35,538 nucleotides of DNA from Macrocybe gigantea (lineage: Eukaryota; Basidiomycota; Agaricomycetes; Agaricales; Callistosporiaceae). A program made the translations under genes and the position numbers. Shown piece after piece: positions 11,801-22,049 of the stretch. Numbering within the stretch: the first letter of the stretch is position 1; every line of letters starts with the position of its first letter. Location of the stretch: contig SJRY01000176.1 of assembly GCA_011319805.1 (NCBI GenBank), positions 1-35,538 of the forward strand. Direction: 5' to 3'. The notes under the pieces were generated by a model, which saw only the letters and a program-made list of their open reading frames with translations, did no database searches and had not been told where the DNA came from.

Positions 11801-13835
11801 AGCATCCACTGTGCTCTATCAGGACTTTCCTTCCCAGTTTGTGTTCAACAAGAAGCATGAGTGGAAGCCCAGACAGAGAGGATTTGCTATAGGCCGCATG
11901 AATTATGCTCCTCCCACATCAGGCGATCGCTTCTATCTTCGACTTCTTTTGACCCAGGTCGCAGGCTCAACATCTTTTGAAGACCTTCGCACATATGAAG
12001 AAGTCATACACCCTTCTTTCAAAGATGCCTGTCTTGCACGTGGCCTTCTTGAAGATGATCAGGAGTGGGATCAGTGTTTACGTGAAGCAGCTGCTATGCA
12101 AACCGGTCGTCAGCTTCGCCATCTCTTTGTCACCATTCTGAGAGATTGCAATCCTTCAGATCCTGCTGCTCTATGGAACACATATTGGCCCCAGATCTGT
12201 GATGATCTACGCTATCGTCTCGAGCATGACAACATCCGTGTCAATCCCTCAGATGAAGACATCATGGATTATGGTCTTTTTCTCATTGACCAGCTTCTCC
12301 AATCTTCTCGCCGCTCTCTCAAGGATTGGCCATCCATGCCACAGGTCACTCAGAATTGGAATGAAAGGATTGCAAATCATCTCATAGCAGAGCAGCACAA
12401 TTATGATCAGGAGGAGCAGGCTCAATTGGCAGCAGAGAATGAGGCCAGGTTGAATCCAGAGCAGAGAGATGCCTTTGATCAGTTCAGACAGGCTATTGCC
12501 AACAAGACAGGACAGATCTTCTTTCTTCATGGTCCAGGAGGCACTGGCAAGACATTCCTCTATCACACTCTCTGCTATCGTCTGCGTTCCGAGGGCAAGA
12601 TTGTCATCTGTGTAGCATCTTCTGGCATTGCCTCTCTTCTGCTTCCAGGTGGTCGCACGTCACATTCGAGTTTCAAAATCCCCATCCTTATCAATGAGTC
12701 TACTGTGTGCACCATCACAAAAACATCACCACTTGCTGCTCTGATTCGCATAACAGATCTCATTATCTGGGATGAGGCTCCTATGCAGCATCGTCACATC
12801 CATGAAGCTGTCGATCGCACATTCCAAGACATCCGAGGCAGTCATCTACCCTTTGGTGGATTGACCATCATCTTTGGTGGAGACTTTCAGCAGATTCTTC
12901 CTGTCATTGAAAAAGGATCCCGTCCAGAGATAGTGGGTGCATGCATGCTACGTTCTCAATTGTGGAGAAAGATTACAGTCCTCCATTTGAGAAGAAACAT
13001 GCGATTGAACACTGATAATCTGGAAGAGCGTGCTTTTGCAGAGTGGCAACTTCAAGTTGGACATGGTCAGCACACAGACATGGATGCCAACATTACCCTT
13101 CCTGATCATTTTCACTGTGAACACAACACTGTTGCTTCTCTTATTCAAACTATCTATCCCAATATCAACACTCCTATCCAGAATCCACAGCAATACTTTT
13201 CTGCTCGCACCATTCTGTCTAGCCGCAATGACGATGTGGACTCTCTGAACCATTACATTCTCAGATACTTTCCTGGAGCAGAGCAAGTCTTTCACAGTGC
13301 TGATTCGGTCCCTGCAAGCAACAATGGTGAACAGCTGCTCTATCCAATAGAGTATTTGAACTCTATCAATTGTTCAGGACTGCCATTGGCCAAGCTAGCT
13401 CTCAAAATAGGCTGTCCTGTCATGGTGTTGCGCAATCTGGATACAGGCCATGGTGTTTGCAATGGGAGTCGAGGAATCGTCACTCGGATCCGTAATCGTG
13501 TTCTGGAGCTAAGGCTCATCACAGGTGATCATGCAGGAGAGTTGATCTTCATCCCACGTATCAAGCATGAGCCGCCGGAAGGACAAGTGCCATTCCCACT
13601 CACTCGGCTTCAATTTCCCATCCGCTTATGCTTTGCTATGACAATCAACAAGTCGCAAGGCCAATCAGTAACACATGTTGGGCTGGATTTACGTACACCG
13701 GTTTTCACTCATGGTCAGTTTTATGTTGCTATATCACGGGTAACATCAGTACATAACATTAAAGCGATATGGGAAGCGGACAAGATAGATAGTGTAACTA
13801 AAAACTTTGTATATAATGAAGTACTATTGGATTAA
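8849..13835 (+). CDS. Helitron Rep/helicase (RepHel), copy A, two frame breaks
   Basis: Multi-domain enzyme for Helitron cleavage, transfer and unwinding. Exons fit 8849-9269, 9328-9425 and 9484-13835 (two 58-bp introns); an earlier exon is not identified. The N-terminus is a Pro-rich low-complexity region, then a Cys/His cluster (CSFCHALHW). The HUH Rep domain has PHMHCILF at about 11088-11111 and a two-Tyr motif KYIYKYVYKG at about 11488-11517. The SF1 Pif1-like helicase has Walker A GPGGTGKT (12531-12554), LIIWDEAP, IFGGDFQQILPV, NKSQGQSVTHVGLDL and YVAISRV. Compared with copy C, one base is missing in exon 2 (98 against 99 nt, near 9390) and one near 9746. The long open stretch 9720-13835 is otherwise intact, so this is the best-preserved RepHel here. 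Confidence 0.93.
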
Positions 13836-13874
13836 ATATTTAAAGTGCATTACAAAAGGCCGGGGGGCATAAAA

Positions 13875-13901
13875 GTGCCAGCGGCACGTGTTATATACTT
13901 G
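13875..13901 (+). terminator. Helitron A 3' terminal hairpin and CTTG end
   Basis: GTGCC-AGC-GGCAC stem-loop (13875-13887), then GTGTTATATACTTG. The same structure closes B (loop AGT) and C. In Helitrons such a hairpin marks the 3' end for the transposase. Confidence 0.8.
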
Positions 13902-15433
13902 TCAATAATAATGGGAGGACGGCCGTGAGAGTGGCTGACTAAAATTAATTTGTCAGCATTGGTAAGCAGCGCTGCTCTCCTATGTGCCGCGAGGACCGCA
14001 GGTCCGAGCCCCGAGGCCCGATGACTATTTTGGCAAGATTGGTCAGCAGTGCCTCCGAGGACCGCAGGTCCGAGTCCAGAGAGACACGAGGACCACCGGT
14101 CCGAGTGAGGTTGAAGAGTGAGGTTGAAGGAGCTCCGTCAGGAGCAACTGAAGGGTTGATTCACCACGTGAGCGAGACTGAAGGAGCTCCGTCAGGAGCA
14201 ACTGAAGGGTTGATTCACCACGTGAGCGAGACTGAAGGAGCTCCGTCAGGAGCAACTGAAGGGTTGATTCACCACGTGAGCGAGACTGAAGGAGCTCCGT
14301 CAGGAGCAACTGAAGGGTTGATTCACCACGTGAGCGAGACTGAAGGAGCTCCGTCAGGAGCAACTGAAGGGTTGATTCACCACGTGAGCGAGACTGAAGG
14401 AGCTCCGTCAGGAGCAACTGAAGGGTTGATTCACCACGTGAGCGAGACTGAAGGAGCTCCGTCAGGAGCAACTGAAGGGTTGATTCACCACGTGAGCGAG
14501 ACTGAAGGAGCTCCGTCAGGAGCAACTGAAGGGTTGATTCACCACGTGAGCGAGACTGAAGGAGCTCCGTCAGGAGCAACTGAAGGGTTGATTCACCACG
14601 TGAGCGAGACTGAAGGAGCTCCGTCAGGAGCAACTGAAGGGTTGATTCACCACGTGAGCGAGACTGAAGGAGCTCCGTCAGGAGCAACTGAAGGGTTGAT
14701 TCACCACGTGAGCGAGACTGAAGGAGCTCCGTCAGGAGCAACTGAAGGGTTGATTCACCACGTGAGCGAGACTGAAGGAGCTCCGTCAGGAGCAACTGAA
14801 GGGTTGATTCACCACGTGAGCGAGACTGAAGGAGCTCCGTCAGGAGCAACTGAAGGGTTGATTCACCACGTGAGCGAGACTGAAGGAGCTCCGTCAGGAG
14901 CAACTGAAGGGTTGATTCACCACGTGAGCGAGACTGAAGGAGCTCCGTCAGGAGCAACTGAAGGGTTGATTCACCACGTGAGCGAGACTGAAGGAGCTCC
15001 GTCAGGAGCAACTGAAGGGTTGATTCACCACGTGAGCGAGACTGAAGGAGCTCCGTCAGGAGCAACTGAAGGGTTGATTCACCACGTGAGCGAGACTGAA
15101 GGAGCTCCGTCAGGAGCAACTGAAGGGTTGATTCACCACGTGAGCGAGACTGAAGGAGCTCCGTCAGGAGCAACTGAAGGGTTGATTCACCACGTGAGCG
15201 AGACTGAAGGAGCTCCGTCAGGAGCAACTGAAGGGTTGATTCACCACGTGAGCGAGACTGAAGGAGCTCCGTCAGGAGCAACTGAAGGGTTGATTCACCA
15301 CGTGAGCGAGACTGAAGGAGCTCCGTCAGGAGCAACTGAAGGGTTGATTCACCACGTGAGCGAGACTGAAGGAGCTCTATTAGATAAAAGGCCGGGGGGC
15401 ATAACAGTGCCAGTGGCACGTGTTATATACTTG
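13902..15433 (+). mobile_element. Helitron B, non-autonomous, filled by a minisatellite
   Basis: 1532 bp. It starts TCAATAATAATGGGAGGAC directly after the CTTG of A and ends with the same hairpin and CTTG as A. It keeps about 200 bp of the 5' subterminal region (GGACC-GCA-GGTCC hairpins, and a variant with GGACCACCGGTCC) and about 60 bp of the 3' end. Everything between is the 54-bp tandem array. It has no Rep or helicase and would depend on A or C in trans. Confidence 0.85.
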
Positions 15434-15460
15434 TCAATAAGAATGGGAGGACAGCTGTGA
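13982..15460 (+). other. 492-codon open frame across the minisatellite, coding status doubtful
   Basis: Opens at an ATG in the 5' hairpin region of Helitron B, runs through 23 copies of an 18-residue repeat, and stops inside the start of Helitron C. The opposite strand is open for 458 codons over the same array, so openness follows from the repeat and is not evidence of a protein. No domain recognised. Listed because a transcript from B would carry it. Confidence 0.2.
14126..15377 (+). repeat. 54-bp minisatellite, 23 identical units plus a 10-bp partial
   Basis: 14126-15367 is exactly 23 x 54 bp; a partial unit (GAAGGAGCTC) follows. Translated on the plus strand every unit gives EGAPSGATEGLIHHVSET with no variation. 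Each unit contains the palindromes GGAGCTCC and CACGTG and a GCTCC-GTCA-GGAGC hairpin. The unit length is a multiple of three, so reading frames stay open for over 1.2 kb on both strands. Confidence 0.97.
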
Positions 15461-15864
15461 GAGACTAAATCTGACTAATTCTGACTAAGATTCTGACTAA
15501 TAGTGACTAAGCAGTGGGGCAGTTCTCCTATGTGCTGCGAGGACCGCAGGTCTGAGCCCCGAGGCCCCATGACTATTTTGGCAGCATTGGTCAGCAGCGC
15601 CCGCAAGGACCGCAGGTCCGAGCCCCGAGAGCCCATCAATTCAGGGCCTGAAATGCCAGCTGTCAACGAAAAATTGGCCCCCCTCTTCTTTTTTCCCCCC
15701 ATCACCTTCCTTCAGCTTTTCTCCAGTTGGTTTGCTCTTCAGTCCACAACTCTGCAGGAGACCAAGGTGAAGCCCAGTGAAGTCCTACCTCCCTGGCTTC
15801 TCTTTTTTCAACAAAAAGAGTGTTTGCCAGTTGTCTATTGGCCCTTTTTTGGGTCAGACCTCTC

Positions 15865-16184
15865 TGTTAGGCTAGACGAATCTCAGAAGGACTCGGGCAG
15901 ACTAAGTGCGAGAGTGGTCTTGAGATGATGGCAAAAGGAATATTAAGCCTAGCGTTACTGGTACATCTGGGAGTCCTTATATACACTACAGTACTCGAGC
16001 ACGGACCATGGGCTGCGCAATGCTGTGGACTGCGGATGAGTAAGACTGGAAGGAGATGACTCAGGATGACTAGGGAAGTGAGATGACTCGATGGCTGCGC
16101 GCTGCGCAGCATGATGGGGGAGATAAGGGATGTGGGAAAGATAAGATAAGAAAATGAATAGTCCTTTGGGCGGCGTCTGTAACA
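15865..16184 (-). repeat. 3' LTR of gypsy copy 1 (320 bp)
   Basis: TG...CA ends; read by eye it is identical base for base to the LTR at 22050-22369. Bounded inside by a polypurine tract. Confidence 0.95.
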
Positions 16185-16197
16185 TCACCCTCTCTTT
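16185..16197 (-). other. Polypurine tract of gypsy copy 1
   Basis: On the minus strand AAAGAGAGGGTGA lies directly against the 3' LTR. This is the expected plus-strand DNA primer site. Confidence 0.75.
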
Positions 16198-16221
16198 AGA
16201 TTCGCGTCCTCGCGAAAAACC

Positions 16222-16620
16222 TTAGTCCAGCTGTCCCCACCCAGTATTGGTTTCCCAGGCGGTCGCGGCACGCGGGGCCCATGTATGAATGAGCTCTTCA
16301 TTATAGGCGCGAATGTGGTGGAGTGTGGTGGCGAGGAGTTTAAGCCGCCGGTTTTCTGTGCGAAGCATTTCCATTGCTTCGCGAAGCGCGATACGTTCAG
16401 CTGCAGTGGGGCCGGTCCCATCAGGGGTTCTCCCGGTCCAGAGGTGCGTGCGGACGGTCATAACATAGCGCATATATGCGCCGAGTGTGATGGCGAGGGG
16501 GTCCATGTAGTCGCTAGCATTGAGAATCCTTGCCAGATTCTCGAGGTCGCTTGGGCGGTTGGGGGTAGGTGCGCGGCTGCCCTCGCTGCTGTCGATGCTG
16601 ATGGGGGCGTTGGTGGTCAT
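16222..16620 (-). CDS. Accessory ORF of gypsy copy 1, unknown function (132 aa)
   Basis: An unbroken 132-codon frame between the chromodomain and the 3' LTR. The N-terminal third is Ser/Pro-rich (SIDSSEGSRAPTPNRPSD). The rest is mostly helical by eye: residues about 75-115 have heptad-like spacing (AAERIALREAMEMLRTENRR), suggesting a coiled coil. No signal peptide, membrane segment or zinc motif. Its ATG overlaps a TGA of the pol/chromodomain frame as ATGA (16620-16617), a layout that fits termination-reinitiation. Unlike gag and pol it has no frame break. I do not recognise a family. Confidence 0.6.
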   Translation of the reverse strand: MTTNAPISIDSSEGSRAPTPNRPSDLENLARILNASDYMDPLAITLGAYMRYVMTVRTHLWTGRTPDGTGPTAAERIALREAMEMLRTENRRLKLLATTLHHIRAYNEELIHTWAPRAATAWETNTGWGQLD

Positions 16621-16703
16621 GAAGTGCGATTTTTGGTCTTCTTCCCTCTTGTCGTGATCCTTTTATCCTGGTTCGCAGTCTTCTTTAGGAAGTGGTCTAG
16701 AGC

Positions 16704-19700
16704 TTACTGCGCATTCCCCAGCTCCTTCTCTTTGATCCATGTGTTCTCTTCGTGTCTGTATCCTTTCCATTTGACCAGGAATAGTGTCCCCTTCCCTTGT
16801 TTCTTCCTTTTTAGGATCTCTTCTATCTCGTACTCTTCTTCATCATTTATGATTTCAGGGGTGGTGGTGATGGTCGCTCTTGTATCTTGAAACGGGGTCC
16901 TTTGTAAGGCGTGAGCAGTGTTTCATTGAACACGGGGTGTATCAGCTGCCATGATGCTGGGAGTTCCAGGCGATATGCCGAGGCTCCTTTCTTTTCAACC
17001 ACCTTGAACGGTCCGTATCGGAGTGCCGATAACTTCTTTGATGGTCGATTGACTGTGATATTGGTGGCTTCTAGCCATACTCTATCTCCTTTCTTGTATT
17101 CCCGGGCAGGTTTTCGTCTCGCGTCGTAATTGTCTTTGGCTCGTGTTTGTGCATATTGCAGCGCGGCATTTGCTTCCTTTCGTATTTGGCTCATTCTTTT
17201 GACGAAGTCTTTTGCTGCGGGGTTATTCCCTTCTGTCGTCTGCGGCTCTCCCTTCCAGGGGTGCATTCCATAGTTGAGGTAGAATGGTGTCTCCTTCATT
17301 CCCTGGTGTGCTTTGTCATTGTATTGGTACTCTGCAATTGCTATCCATTCTGCCCAATCGTCCTGTAGTTGTTTGTGAAGCTTCTGAGGAAGGCTTCCGT
17401 TTCTTGGTGGGATCGCTCCGCCTGTCCATCTGTCTGTGGGTGATAGGCCGTTGATAGGTTTTGCTTTGTTCCGAGTAATTTTAGAAGTGCTGTCATGAAT
17501 CGTGCTGCGAACTGGGGTCCTCGATCACTGATGATCTTTCGTGGATTCCATGAAGCCGCCACACGTTGTCTCGGTATAGTCGTGCGAGACCTCTGCTGTG
17601 AGTTCGGTCTTTGTGGGAACTAGGTGGATCATCTTGGTCAGGCGGTCTGTGACTGCGGCGATGGCGTTAAAGCCGTTCGAGCTGGGTAGCGGTCCTATGA
17701 GATCTACTCCGATATCTTCCCATGGTTGTTGTGGGACTTCGTGCGGGTGCAGGGGTGCGTGTTTCTTTTGTCGGATGATTTTGTTTCGCTGACATGTTTC
17801 GCATCCATTGACATACTTCTTGATGTCTGTCAGCATTGATGGCCACCAATAGGTGCGGCTTATGAGCTCGTGCATGCGGTATTGCCCTGGGTGTCCTCCG
17901 ATGGGTGTGTCGTGGTGTTCAAACATGATGTTTTCCTTCAGTTTGTTGTCTGGAGGAACATAGATTTTCCCTCCTACATATACGATGTGGTCGTCTTCTG
18001 TGAACCAGTGTGGTTTTTCCTTCAGTCCTGTTGTTACGATCGTTTCCCTTCGTGCGCATTGTCGAATTTGTTCTATCCTTGAGGATTCGATCATCGTGAT
18101 TCCTCTTGTTTGTATTGTTTCGTTATTTTCTGCTTCTTCTTTCTGTGGGTGTTCGTCCTCGAACATCATAAATTCGAAGTCTCGTTCATTATTCTCTTCC
18201 AGATGTCGAATGAATGCTGCTTCTTTGATCATTTGTATGTCGTCCTTCTCTGCTAGGTTTTCTTCATATCCTGCCATTCGTGACAGGACATCCGCTTTTC
18301 CATTCGCCTTTCCTGGTACGTGTCGTAGTTCGTAGTCGTATTCCTGTAATTTCAGGTACCAGCCAATCTGTCTCGAATTGAGTCGCTGCGGCTTCCGGAA
18401 GTATGATAGGTTCTTGTGATCCGTCAATATTTCGAACTTCTCTCGAGCTTCGAGGAGGTATTGTCTCCATGTCTTTAGTGCGACCATTATCGCAAGAAGT
18501 TCCTTGTCGTAGATTTCGTAGTTTTGCTCTGCTGGGGTCATGCATCTCGAAATGAATGCAATCGGATGCCATAGTCCTTTCTGCTGTTGTGATAGTACCG
18601 CTCCAATGGCATATCCTGAGGCGTCCGTTTCGACTCGGAATTTTCCTTCTGTCTGTGGTAGTGCTAGAATGGGTGCTGAGGTTATATGTTGGATCAGTTC
18701 TTTGAAAGCGCCTTGTTGCTTGTCTGTCCACTGGAATGTTTTGTTTCCAGTCAACTCCGTCAGGGGTTTAGCGACCTTTGCATATCCCTTGATGAATCGT
18801 CGGTAAAAGTTCGTGAATCCCAAGAACTTTTGTAGTTCTTTCTTCGTCTTTGGGGTTGGCCAGGATTGTACGGCTGTGATCTTTTCTGGTTCCATTTCTA
18901 CCTTCCCTTCTCCTACGATGTATCCTAGTACTGGGACTTTCGATGATTCCCAGACGCATTTCGGTCCTTTGATGAATAGGTCGTTCTTGTTCAGTATTTC
19001 CATGACTTCTATGGTGTTCTTTTGGAGTTCCTCTCGTGTTCGTCCGATGATTATAATGTCATCCATATAGATTATGCACACTCTTCTTCGTATTTGGTCT
19101 TGGAAGAGGCTCGCCATCATTCGGCTAAAAGTGCCTGGTGCGTTGCACTGCCCAAAATACATGACTGTCGGTTCGAAGAGTCCTCTTGCTGTTAGGAAGG
19201 CTGCCTTCCATTCGTCCCCTTTCCGGATGCGCACGTTATTGTACCCCAGATAATATCGATCTTGCTAAAGTACTTTGCTCCTTGTAGTACGTCGAGGAGC
19301 TCGCTGATGCGTGGTAGTGGAAACTTGTCCTTGACCGTATATTTGTTTATTTCCCGGTAGTCTTGGATGAGTCGCTTGCTTCCATCCTTCTTATTGCGAA
19401 AGAAGCAGGGTGCTGCGTAAGGTGATTTCGATGGGCGTATTTTTCCTGTTCGTAATCCTTCTTCGACGAAGGCATCTAGTTCCTCTAGCTCTTTCTGTGT
19501 CATCGGGTAGACCTTGCTCGGTATCGTTTTGGGTGCATCCTTCGTTAAGTTTATTTCATGGTCCCATTCTTTGTGGTCTGGTAAGCGATCAAAGTTCTTC
19601 TCCTTGAAGAGGTGTTTGAATCTGATCAGATATGGGGGTATCTGGGTTCCTGTCTTGTCGCTGGCTGTGGTTTTCGCTGGTTCAGCCACCTTCTGTATCT

Positions 19701-20259
19701 TGATCGTCTGGTGGTTTATTTTGCACGTTTTGGGCATCTGTCGAAGACAATTCTCCTGTCCTCCATTTGATTGTTGGGTTGTGGTAGACAAGCCAGTCAT
19801 GTCCTAGTAGCATGTCGGTTTTTCCGATGTCGAGTACGATGGCTTCCATGCGCTCCTTGTGTCCTTTAATGTCGATGTGGACCTCCGCTACTCGGTCTGC
19901 TGTTTTCTGACGATTGGGTGATCCGTCTGCATTTATGATGGGAATCTTCTTGATTCGTCGTGTCTTCAGTCCTGTTTTTGCTACTATCGCGGTGTTGATG
20001 CAGGTCCTATCCGCTCCGCTATCGACTTCTGGTGTTATCGTTGTGATTCCTTTTCGTGTTCGTATCCTCGCTGGTACTGCAGTTCTTTCCTCTTTGGTGG
20101 TTTGTCCCCTTGGATGGTTTTTCTTGGTGCTTCAGATCGCTTGGCAGGAATGGTGTATTTCAGAGTATGGGATGATCTACATCCGGTATCGAAGCGAGTC
20201 TGTTTCAGTTGTATGGGTCGCGATTTAGCACCTCCTAGTCGGACCCTTCGGCAAAACCC
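16704..20259 (-). pseudogene. pol: gypsy copy 1 pol: protease, RT, RNase H, integrase, chromodomain, with frame breaks
   Basis: Order on the minus strand: aspartic protease with DSGAD (20012-20023); RT with YPMTQKELEEL, SPYAAPCFFRNKKDGS and catalytic YMDD (about 19060); RNase H starting at TDASGYAIGAVLSQ; integrase zinc finger (HHDTPIGGH ... CETCQRNK), catalytic VDLIGPLP, SDRGPQF and a DGQAERSHQE; then a chromodomain EYEIEEILKRK ... LFLVKWKGY ... ENTW. The reading frame needs single-base corrections near 20070, 19240, 17590, 17550, 17370 and 16868. A TAA at 16704-16706 ends the chromodomain where related proteins usually continue; reading on reaches the TGA that overlaps the accessory ORF. 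RT and RNase H lie in one intact 569-codon frame (17525-19234). Confidence 0.93.
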
Positions 20260-21369
20260 TCTTTGTCAGAGCTTTCTTCATCCTTGTCTTCTTCGTCCTC
20301 TCCTTCTTCTTCTTTCACTTCTCTGACCCGGGATTTTCCTTTCTTCTTCTTCTTGCAGTTTCGTGCATAGTGTCCCTTTAAGCCACATTGAAACATGTGA
20401 CATTTGCTGCTCCTTTTCGTGGTTCCGGGCAGTTTCGTGAGATGTGTCCTGGTTTATTGCAGTTGAAGCAGTTGTTGCTTCGTACTTTGTCGACTTCCAT
20501 GGCCTGTCCTGCTCCTCGGCTTGGATTTCCGGCCTTGCGCTGATTGCTTGTGAATTCTCCTCTCATCACATTTCTGTGTTCATCGATGTTTCGTCCAATC
20601 GCTCGAACTGTCTTGATATATTCATCTCCATCTGTTGGAAGTGTGGAGATCGAGTGTACGGCTTCTGCTGTCCTTCGGTTTAAGCTCTTCTCGAGTAGGA
20701 AACGAGGGGCTGTTCCTGTCATTCCTGCTTTCCCTGCGAGGTCTACGAATTCATCCAGAAATTCGTCGATGGGTCGGTTTCCCTGTCTGATGTTGAATAG
20801 TTTGCTTCCTGCTTGTGATGGCGACATGATTGCTGAATCGTGTCTCTATCTCGGTTATGAAGTCGGCCCATGTGCTTTGGTTGGTAGTGGTGTCGATCTT
20901 CTTTGATGCCCAGTGGGCTCCGGGTCCGTCGGTCATTCTAGACAGGACCGCTCCAATCTTCTGTGTGTGAGGTCTCCATGTGCGGTTATGTAGAGTTTCA
21001 TCTTCCTCCACCAAATATCGAAGGATGTTCGATCTCCTGTAAAGGATTTCGGGTCGGCGATGATTCCCTTGTATTCTGTCGTCATCCTTTGGGGGTTTTC
21101 TTCGTCGTTCTCTTGGTCTTGGTCTTCCTGTTCCTGGATCTGTTGTTCTTGGGTCTGCTGTGCTTGTACTTGGGCTTGCTGTTCTTGGAGCTGTTTCTGT
21201 CTTCGCTCCTCTCTCTGTTCTTTCCAGTAGTCTAGGTCGACTCCTGCGATCTACAAGCTTGTTCAAAATCGGCCCACTCTGCGGCGGTCGGTCCGGTTGT
21301 CTTTGGTAATCCTTTTCGCTCCCTCCACCGATAGTATTCGTCCCAGTCGCTGTTGCTTACTTTCGCCAC
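20235..21369 (-). pseudogene. gag: gypsy copy 1 gag, start codon lost and frame broken
   Basis: Capsid/nucleocapsid polyprotein. Compared with copy 2 the start ATG is GTG (21369-21367). A G is missing near 21250, 4 nt are missing near 20968, 2 nt near 20830 and a C near 20393. Seen are a Gln/Glu-rich segment, the capsid stretch SRMTDGPGAHWASKK and TWADFITEIETRF, and a CCHC knuckle CFNCNKPGHISRNC. A second knuckle follows after a break, then a Lys/Glu-rich tail ending GFAEGSD at the TAG 20237-20235. The GTAPRFLLEKSLNRR segment is intact here but broken in copy 2. Confidence 0.9.
20253..20259 (-). promoter_or_regulatory. Candidate -1 ribosomal frameshift heptamer, gypsy copy 1
   Basis: On the minus strand the gag frame reads GAG GGT TTT, giving G GGT TTT (X XXY YYZ type). 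It lies seven codons before the gag stop. A -1 slip enters the frame that continues into protease. The same heptamer is in copy 2. Six bases downstream, GGGTC could pair with GACCC 22 nt on; this stem is weak. Confidence 0.5.
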
Positions 21370-22049
21370 GGTGGTGCGATTCTCTCCTTATGCAGTGCTT
21401 CGGCGGATTGGTCCTCTGAAGGGATTCGGCGGTTTCGTTCCTGTGTGTCCTTGACTCTGGTGTCGTTCTCGTTGGTTCTGTCGTATGCTCTGTGCGTCGT
21501 GCCCTCTCTGTATCAGTATGTCTTCCTCCTGTGTTCGGCGATTATAGTTCTCGATCTGTTGTCGCCTAAAATCTCGGGCTTGTGTTCGTTCTTCTCTTGT
21601 TTTCTTGCGGATGGGTTCGTCCTCTTCTTCGGCAAGAAGATTCTGGTCTGACCACAGCTCTTCTGGGCTTATCCCGTATTCTCCTTCTAGGAAAGTTCTG
21701 CAATGAGTTGTGCTGCTCCTTCGCTGAGGATCTCAGCGGGCTCGTCTGTGGTGGTGAAGGCAAACTCTCTCAGAAATGCCTGTTCTTCGTCGTCGCTACT
21801 TGGTGTAGGCGTGCGCTCTCTCTTTCATTTGTTTGGATTGCTAGTGTCTCTGCGGATGGCGTGGACTGTCTCTGCGAATGGCGTGGACTGCAATGTCTGG
21901 TCTACTTCTCTGAGCCAAGTGCTCTCGTCGCTCGTGCTAGTGCTCGCTGGGTCGGCGACCGCTTGTCGTCGAATGTTGATCAAGTCTTTGATAAAGCGTG
22001 ACGTGGTGTGTGTGTGAGTCTGAGCGAGTCTCGACGAGGCTTAATATCT
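21370..22049 (-). other. Leader of gypsy copy 1 between 5' LTR and gag
   Basis: 680 bp. It includes the primer-binding site next to the LTR. Much of it is open and charged in one frame or another (for example ELWSDQNLLAEEEDEP), and the same reading exists in copy 2, but no single ATG-started frame spans it. It could be a coding leader or an untranslated leader. Confidence 0.4.
22037..22047 (-). other. Self-priming primer-binding site, gypsy copy 1
   Basis: On the minus strand, two bases after the 5' LTR, ATATTAAGCCT is exactly complementary to AGGCTTAATAT at 22135-22125 in the LTR. That 11-mer sits about 33 nt after a TATATAA box, where the RNA should start. There is no TGG start typical of a tRNA-primed site. 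Tf1/sushi elements prime in this way with the first 11 nt of their own RNA. Confidence 0.7.

Larger units (their letters stand above)
8176..13901 (+). mobile_element. Helitron A, near-complete autonomous element
   Basis: 5.7 kb. The left end, TCAATAAGAATGGGAGGAC, follows a host A and recurs at the start of elements B and C. The right end is a GTGCC-AGC-GGCAC hairpin followed 14 nt later by CTTG. In B and C homology also ends at this CTTG. The inside holds 5' subterminal repeats, a promoter/leader region, and one spliced Rep/helicase gene. Helitrons move by rolling-circle-like replication and make no target duplication; the boundaries rest on comparing the three copies. A 3' end CTTG rather than CTRR is not the textbook terminus. 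Confidence 0.88.

Noticed and set aside
14126..15377. CRISPR-like appearance of the 54-bp array
   Set aside because: Units are directly adjacent and identical, with no spacers, in a eukaryotic transposon context.
14043..15419. 458-codon minus-strand frame over the minisatellite
   Set aside because: It is open only because the 54-bp unit has no stop in that frame; same DNA as the plus-strand frame, no start context or homology.
15867..16112. 81-codon frames inside the LTRs
   Set aside because: They lie within LTR promoter and terminator sequence and carry no recognisable protein.
22030..22049. tRNA-type primer-binding site
   Set aside because: Sequence after the LTR does not begin with TGG and matches the element's own RNA start better.
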